From Terribium retamae (GTDB lineage Bacteria > Pseudomonadota > Alphaproteobacteria > Rhizobiales > Rhizobiaceae): a DNA stretch of 64,000 nucleotides. Location: the NCBI RefSeq assembly GCF_022347545.1, contig NZ_JAKREW010000001.1, positions 558,001 to 622,000 of the forward strand. The letters run 5' to 3'. Shown piece after piece: positions 62,029 to 64,000 of this stretch; the first letter of the stretch is position 1; the number at the start of each line of letters is the position of its first letter. The notes beneath the pieces are model-generated. The model saw only the letters and a list, made by a program, of their open reading frames with translations, was not told the origin of the DNA and searched no databases. Made by a program: the position numbers and the translations under genes.

Positions 62029-63177
62029 TCAGCCCACCGGAAGAACCGGCCATTGCTCAATGATACGTCCTTGGGAAAACACGGCAATGGCACCGAACTG
62101 CTGCAGGACGGATTCGGACTGGGTTGGGCGCAGGAAGAAAAAATCGTCCGGGTATAGAGTCGTATTGTCGGGTAGCGCCATGAACTGCTGATTGGAGGAT
62201 TGGCCAAGCGTCGCTTCCTCCCGCGCCCCGCTGGGAAAGACCGGCTTCGCCATCCACTTGCCACCGTAGATGTAGCAGCCGCGCCGCGGAAAACGCCCAA
62301 ACGCCTGCAACATACGTCCAACGAAAGCCGGCCCTGGCATTTGCGCTTCCACCACTTTCAGCACCGGCGTTGCGATGAAGGCAGCGGGCTTGAAGCCGAC
62401 CAGACCGGCCGTGTCGAAATCGCTTGGCAGGACAAAAGCCGAACCGATGGATACTTCATTCGCCTGCGTCCGCACGCCATGCAGCAGCGCTGTTTTCGAG
62501 CCGCCGGTGTTCAGGATCTGCCGCTCACCGGGCTCAAGACAGGCAACGAAGGTCTGGAATGCGGCCACAGATTCCGCCAGCGCTTTTTCCGGCCCGCCGA
62601 ACAGTTTCGGAATATGCGGCGCATGGGCTTCGTAGCCCATGATGCCTTCGCAATGCAGCAGAGGATGCTGGCGCGCCCGCTGCAAAAATCGAGTCAGCGC
62701 GGCCGGTTCCGCAATACCGCCACGATGCAGGCCGACATCGACCTCGAAGGCAATGCGAAGGTCGCAACCCAGCGCCTCCGCCAGCACCATATATTGCTCC
62801 AGCCGCGCTTCCGTATCGATCAGCCAACAGACGCGTTTCCAGTCGTCATCCCTGCGCGACAGCACCTGTCGTGCGGCCTCAGCCGGCATTGGCTTGCCGA
62901 GCAGGAGATCCGCCTTCGGAAAAGCCTTGAGAACCACCTCGCTGATCGGCAGGTGAAAGGTCATGAACCGCGTAGAGCCAAGTGCATTGGCAATATGGGA
63001 AAGAAGCGGAAGGCAAGGCAGCGATTTGTCGACCAGCCTGAGTGCGAACTCGGGTGCCAGCTTCTGACGGGTCAGAGCGACATTGGCATCAAGCCGATCC
63101 AGGTCCAGAACGAGGCAAGGCTTGAACAGTCCTGCCTCGCGCAGCGCAGCCGTTATCGTCAGGAAATGGGCGTCCAT
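62029..63177 (-). CDS. PLP-dependent alanine-racemase-fold enzyme (D-amino-acid aldolase/dehydratase-like)
   Basis: 382 residues from the ATG ending at 63177. The alanine-racemase barrel binds PLP through Lys51 (LRLVDKSLPCLPLL); AFEVDVGLHRGG, MGYEAHAPHI and LNTGGSKTALLHG mark the barrel, and a C-terminal beta domain follows. The layout matches the DSD1/D-threonine aldolase/amino-acid deaminase group rather than true alanine racemases. Its ATG overlaps the stop of the upstream flavoenzyme gene by one base (TGATG), so the two products are made together. Confidence 0.82.
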   Translation of the reverse strand: MDAHFLTITAALREAGLFKPCLVLDLDRLDANVALTRQKLAPEFALRLVDKSLPCLPLLSHIANALGSTRFMTFHLPISEVVLKAFPKADLLLGKPMPAEAARQVLSRRDDDWKRVCWLIDTEARLEQYMVLAEALGCDLRIAFEVDVGLHRGGIAEPAALTRFLQRARQHPLLHCEGIMGYEAHAPHIPKLFGGPEKALAESVAAFQTFVACLEPGERQILNTGGSKTALLHGVRTQANEVSIGSAFVLPSDFDTAGLVGFKPAAFIATPVLKVVEAQMPGPAFVGRMLQAFGRFPRRGCYIYGGKWMAKPVFPSGAREEATLGQSSNQQFMALPDNTTLYPDDFFFLRPTQSESVLQQFGAIAVFSQGRIIEQWPVLPVG

Positions 63178-64000
63178 CACTTCAACCCGAACAGGTCTGC
63201 CATATAGGGGGAAACAAAACGGCCTTCCGGGTCGATATCCCGTCTCACCGCCATCGCGTCCTTCCAGCGCGGATAAAGTTCCTCGAAATCCGCCGCCTTC
63301 AGATTGTGCATCTTCCCCCAATGCGGACGCCCGCCATATTTGCGGAAGATCGGCTCAGCGGCCCGCATGAAAGGCCGCGGATCGTTGGCCGCATCGTGGT
63401 GGATAGCGATCGAGCAAGTCGGGCGTCTGTAGAAAGGACTTAACCAGAACTCATCGGCCGCGACCGAGCGGACCTCCATTGGGAAATAGACCTCCGCAAA
63501 GCGCTTTTCGGTCAGTTCGACGATCTCGGCCAGCGCCTTAGGTCCTTCCTCGAAAGGCAGGTGATATTCCATCTCGTTGAAGCGGGTGCGGCGATCGCTG
63601 GCGTAGACGTTGAGCCAATCCTGTACATAGTCTTCCGCCGGCAGCCTGGCCATCACGGAGCGGATGATCATTCCGCGCAACCAAGGTGCCAAACGCAGCA
63701 TCGTGCGCAACTTGCGCAGCGTCGCCAATCCCTCTTCATCCTCCTCCGGCGGCCGCGGGCTCACCGGCTTGTCGGACAGGTCGCTGGCAATGAATTGCGC
63801 ATGGCCGGAGAACGGGACGTAGTAGAACTCCGCCGAGCGATGGGCGCCCATCATCGGCTCGAATTCGGCTAGCATCTCCTTGATCGGCAGCACCCATTTG
63901 CGCCGATGCAGCCTATAGGTCGGGATGTTCCTGAGCGCCACCTCGGTCAGCACGCCGAAAGCGCCAAGCGCCACGCCGGTAGCGTGGATCATGTCGCGGT
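63177..64000 (-). CDS. D-arabinono-1,4-lactone oxidase family flavoprotein, C-terminal part (cut by window edge)
   Basis: About 274 codons are visible; the frame is open through base 64000, so the start and most of the FAD-binding domain are outside. GVALGAFGVLTEVAL at the left end is the last part of the FAD domain; the ALO domain follows with VEVRSVAADEFWLSPFYRRPTCSIAIHH (spread) and GGRPHWGKMHNL, whose HWGK is the family signature. Such enzymes oxidise aldonolactones or alditols. It is translationally coupled to the PLP enzyme downstream. Confidence 0.85.
   Translation of the reverse strand, partial: RDMIHATGVALGAFGVLTEVALRNIPTYRLHRRKWVLPIKEMLAEFEPMMGAHRSAEFYYVPFSGHAQFIASDLSDKPVSPRPPEEDEEGLATLRKLRTMLRLAPWLRGMIIRSVMARLPAEDYVQDWLNVYASDRRTRFNEMEYHLPFEEGPKALAEIVELTEKRFAEVYFPMEVRSVAADEFWLSPFYRRPTCSIAIHHDAANDPRPFMRAAEPIFRKYGGRPHWGKMHNLKAADFEELYPRWKDAMAVRRDIDPEGRFVSPYMADLFGLK

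Overview
The window reads as ordinary chromosome of a GC-rich alphaproteobacterium of the order Rhizobiales, most likely the Mesorhizobium/Phyllobacteriaceae side. This rests on gene content and order (pmbA-cysQ-DUF4170-DUF374-waaA-lpxK, the M16 peptidase pair, rsmD next to a long RluB-type pseudouridine synthase, a DUF2093 protein), on a rhizobial-type palindromic intergenic element at 50358-50400, and on frequent GTG/TTG starts with ATGA/TGATG gene overlaps. I see no rRNA, tRNA, CRISPR array, insertion sequence, integrase or prophage gene. Both window edges cut genes.

Layout. 1-2169 (minus): cysK, alaX and the 5' part of sseA, a cysteine/sulfur operon. 2384-4679: short-chain dehydrogenase, membrane-anchored alpha/beta hydrolase, RidA protein. 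4898-8872 (plus): aztABCD, a high-affinity zinc importer with its periplasmic zinc chaperone; two matching 17-bp operator-like palindromes lie before aztA and before aztD. 8886-11342: LysR regulator divergent from an aldo/keto reductase, then a DUF442 protein. 11339-16976: tyrosine/homogentisate catabolism (Lrp-type regulator, hppD, DinB-fold protein, FAH hydrolase, DUF1428 protein, hmgA, MarR regulator) with a perfect dyad operator between hmgA and the MarR gene. 17008-18128: a TPR protein whose signal peptide carries an in-frame amber codon, and an HPP membrane protein. 18283-21782: threonine degradation (kbl-tdh) divergent from an enolase-superfamily dehydratase. 21814-24181: sigma factor with NTF2-like tail overlapping an ABM-like gene, divergent from a tautomerase; queF. 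24216-27136: exported proteins (Tat-type superoxide dismutase, two DUF3828-like proteins, Tat-type metallophosphoesterase).

27253-32067: mutL, EamA exporter, LysR regulator, tail-anchored hypothetical, DUF2093 protein. 32102-37696 (minus): lipid A/Kdo genes (DUF4170, DUF374 acyltransferase, waaA, lpxK) behind pmbA and a CysQ-type phosphatase. 37812-39415: HxlR regulator beside a decayed NAD(P)-binding oxidoreductase, an NTF2-like protein and a VOC protein. 39437-42987 (minus): two M16 peptidase-family proteins and a patatin. 43100-46370: rsmD, a pseudouridine synthase with a duplicated ~205-bp segment, divergent tadA. 46495-51404 (minus): lipoprotein, ileS, MipA/OmpV-type porin. 51576-56514: HdeD-type protein, ribF, HAD hydrolase, LysE exporter, DUF2189 protein, CAP-domain lipoprotein. 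56595-60069 (minus): a MarR-EmrA-EmrB type multidrug efflux operon with its own palindromic operator. 60284-64000 (minus): OsmC protein, MarR-GNAT fusion, and a translationally coupled pair of an aldonolactone-oxidase-type flavoenzyme and a PLP alanine-racemase-fold enzyme.

Nothing here is a clearly new defence or mobile system. The best leads are smaller: the DinB protein in the tyrosine operon where no maleylacetoacetate isomerase is visible, the paired zinc operators, the ABM/sigma-factor unit with its nested palindrome, the DUF374 acyltransferase in the lipid A operon, the flavoenzyme/PLP-enzyme pair, and two genes caught in decay.
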